A stretch of 7,451 nt of DNA from the NCBI GenBank assembly GCA_031411575.1, contig JANOBJ010000252.1, positions 1 to 7,451 of the forward strand. The letters are read 5' to 3'. Both the position numbers and the translations under genes were made by a program. Below the pieces are notes generated by a model. The model was not told the origin of the DNA. It was given only the letters and a program-made list of their open reading frames with translations, and searched no databases. Shown in pieces: positions 5,846-7,451 of this stretch (positions are counted from its first letter, which is position 1; every line of letters starts with the position of its first letter). This DNA comes from JANOBJ01 sp031411575 (GTDB taxonomy: Bacteria; Pseudomonadota; Gammaproteobacteria; Burkholderiales; Burkholderiaceae_C).

Positions 5846-7451
5846 ATGACCCCACAAGAAATCCTGGCCCAGTTTGGCCCGCGCGAAGCCATGGAATACG
5901 ACGTGGTCGTGGTCGGCGGCGGCCCGGCCGGTTTGGCCACCGCGATCCGGCTGAAGCAGCTGGCAGCGGTCAATGGCACCGAGCTGTCGGTGGTGGTGCT
6001 GGAAAAAGGCTCCGAGCCGGGCGCGCACATCCTGTCGGGCGCGATCATGGACCCGCGCGGCATGAACGAGCTGTTTCCCAACTGGAAGGCGATGGGTGCA
6101 CCACTCAACCAGCCGGTGACTGAAGACATCTTCCTGTTCATGGGCGAGAAGTCGGCCACGCGCACCCCCAATTTTTTGCTGCCGCAGTGCTTTGACAACC
6201 ACGGCAACTACATCGTGAGCCTGGGCAACGTGACGCGCTGGATGGGCCAGCAGGCCGAGGCGCTGGGCGTGGAGATTTTTCCCGGTTTCACCGCGGCCGA
6301 GGTGCTGTACAACGAGGATGGATCCGTCAAAGGCGTGGCCACCGGCAACCTTGGCATCGGCAAGGACGGCGAGCCCACCGAGAACTTCCAGCTGGGCATG
6401 GAACTGCACGCCAAGTACACGATTTTTGCAGAAGGCTCGCGCGGCCACCTGGGCAAGCAGCTCATCGCCAAATACAAGCTGGACGACGGCAAAGACCCGC
6501 AGAGCTACGGCATCGGCATCAAGGAGCTGTGGGAGATCGACCCGGCGCGCCATACGCCCGGCCTGGCGCTGCACAGCGCCGGCTGGCCACTGGACACCAA
6601 CACCTACGGCGGCTCGTTCCTGTACCACATGGACAACAACCAGATCGTGGTCGGCTTCGTGGTGGGGCTCGACTACACCAACCCCTGGCTCAGCCCGTTT
6701 GAGGAGTTCCAGCGCTTCAAGACACACCCCAACATCCGCTGGTACTTTGAAGGCACGGAAGGCATGAAGCCGGCCAAGCGCATCGCCTACGGCGCGCGCG
6801 CCATCACCGCCGGCGGCCTGCTGAGCCTGCCCAAGACCGTGTTCCCCGGCGGCGCCCTGGTGGGCTGCGACGCGGGCTACCTGAACGCCAGCCGCATCAA
6901 AGGCAGCCACGCCGCCATCAAGACCGGCATGCTGGCAGCCGATGCGGCCTACGCGGCCATCATCGGCGGGCGCCAGCATGACGAACTCAGCGCCTACCCC
7001 GAGGCGTTTGAGAAATCGTGGCTCCACACCGAGCTCAACAAGGCGCGCAATTTCAAGCAATGGTTCAAGAAGGGCCGCACCGTGGCCACGCTGATGACGG
7101 GCATCGAGCAGTTCCTGCTCAAGGGCAACATGCCGTGGACGATTCACCGCGACAAGCCCGACCATGTGTACCTGAAGCCAGCCGCGCAATGCGAGCAGAT
7201 CATCTACCCCAAGCCTGACAACAAGCTCACCTTCGACCGGCTCTCCAGCGTGTTCATCAGCAACACCAACCACGAGGAGAACCAGCCCGCTCACCTGACG
7301 CTGAAAGACGCCAGCGTGCCGGTCAACATCAACCTCGAGAAGTTCGCAGGTCCTGAAAGCCGTTACTGCCCGGCCGGCGTCTACGAATTCGTGGGCACGG
7401 AAGACGGCAAGCAGCGCCTGCAGATCAACGCGCAGAACTGCGTGCACTGCA
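5846..7451 (+). CDS. Electron transfer flavoprotein-ubiquinone oxidoreductase (C-terminus off window)
   Basis: Inner-membrane-associated flavo-iron-sulfur enzyme that takes electrons from reduced ETF, loaded by acyl-CoA dehydrogenases, and reduces ubiquinone. The frame is open for 535 complete codons to the window end; the family is about 550-570 residues, so only a short tail is missing. The FAD-binding motif DVVVVGGGPAGLATA begins at residue 19, with GGGPAG at 24-29. Conserved stretches include LEKGSEPGAHILSGA, EGSRGHLGKQL, SYGIGIKELWEI, GGSFLYHMD and PGGALVGCDAGYLN. The C-terminal ferredoxin-like domain begins near SRYCPAGVYEF. It shows three of the four [4Fe-4S] ligands, Cys508, Cys532 and Cys535; the fourth lies past the edge. 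The ATG at 5846 is preceded only by a weak GAGA, but MTPQEILAQFGPREAMEYD matches the usual beta-proteobacterial N-terminus as remembered. The gene is divergent from the SDR-thioesterase pair. Confidence 0.96.
   Translation, partial: MTPQEILAQFGPREAMEYDVVVVGGGPAGLATAIRLKQLAAVNGTELSVVVLEKGSEPGAHILSGAIMDPRGMNELFPNWKAMGAPLNQPVTEDIFLFMGEKSATRTPNFLLPQCFDNHGNYIVSLGNVTRWMGQQAEALGVEIFPGFTAAEVLYNEDGSVKGVATGNLGIGKDGEPTENFQLGMELHAKYTIFAEGSRGHLGKQLIAKYKLDDGKDPQSYGIGIKELWEIDPARHTPGLALHSAGWPLDTNTYGGSFLYHMDNNQIVVGFVVGLDYTNPWLSPFEEFQRFKTHPNIRWYFEGTEGMKPAKRIAYGARAITAGGLLSLPKTVFPGGALVGCDAGYLNASRIKGSHAAIKTGMLAADAAYAAIIGGRQHDELSAYPEAFEKSWLHTELNKARNFKQWFKKGRTVATLMTGIEQFLLKGNMPWTIHRDKPDHVYLKPAAQCEQIIYPKPDNKLTFDRLSSVFISNTNHEENQPAHLTLKDASVPVNINLEKFAGPESRYCPAGVYEFVGTEDGKQRLQINAQNCVHC

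Noticed and set aside
4970..7447. A minus-strand reading frame of 825 codons crossing the ETF-QO gene and part of the SDR gene
   Set aside because: It is antisense to ETF-QO and out of frame with the SDR. Its predicted protein is low-complexity, rich in Arg, Ala, His and Val, as expected from GC-rich codon bias, and shows no recognisable motif.

Overview
The window is GC-rich DNA with dense, short-gapped genes on both strands. Its protein families and its AT-rich intergenic palindromes suggest a beta-proteobacterium of the order Burkholderiales, most likely Comamonadaceae (Acidovorax, Variovorax, Polaromonas or Rhodoferax type). That placement comes from remembered protein and repeat style, not from a search. 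Seven protein genes are supported. Two of them run off the window: katG at the left edge and the ETF-ubiquinone oxidoreductase gene at the right edge. No tRNA, rRNA, insertion sequence or CRISPR array was seen.

Left region (1-2206): a peroxide-defence pair. katG (catalase-peroxidase, minus strand, C-terminal third off-window) is divergent from an AhpD-like, peroxidase-related gene. The 125-base gap between them holds an OxyR-like dyad, so one regulator could serve both genes.

Middle region (2207-4521): a secreted FGE-sulfatase-fold protein without the two catalytic cysteines of true formylglycine-generating enzymes (plus strand) converges on a PQQ-dependent aldose-dehydrogenase-like lipoprotein (minus strand). 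An AT-rich palindromic element lies at each end of this pair (2206-2264 and 4448-4510). The two copies share stem arms, arm spacing and a ten-base flank, so they look like members of one dispersed repeat family.

Right region (4522-7451): a two-gene minus-strand unit, short-chain dehydrogenase then hotdog acyl-CoA thioesterase, with a 9-base gap. It is divergent from the ETF-QO gene. ETF-QO passes electrons from acyl-CoA dehydrogenases via ETF to ubiquinone. The three genes would fit acyl-CoA or fatty-acid metabolism, but no specific pathway can be named from this window.

No undescribed multi-gene system was found. The points most worth a second look are the repeat pair, the OxyR-like site and the cysteine-less FGE-fold protein. 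Several very long overlapping reading frames are antisense shadows of the real genes.
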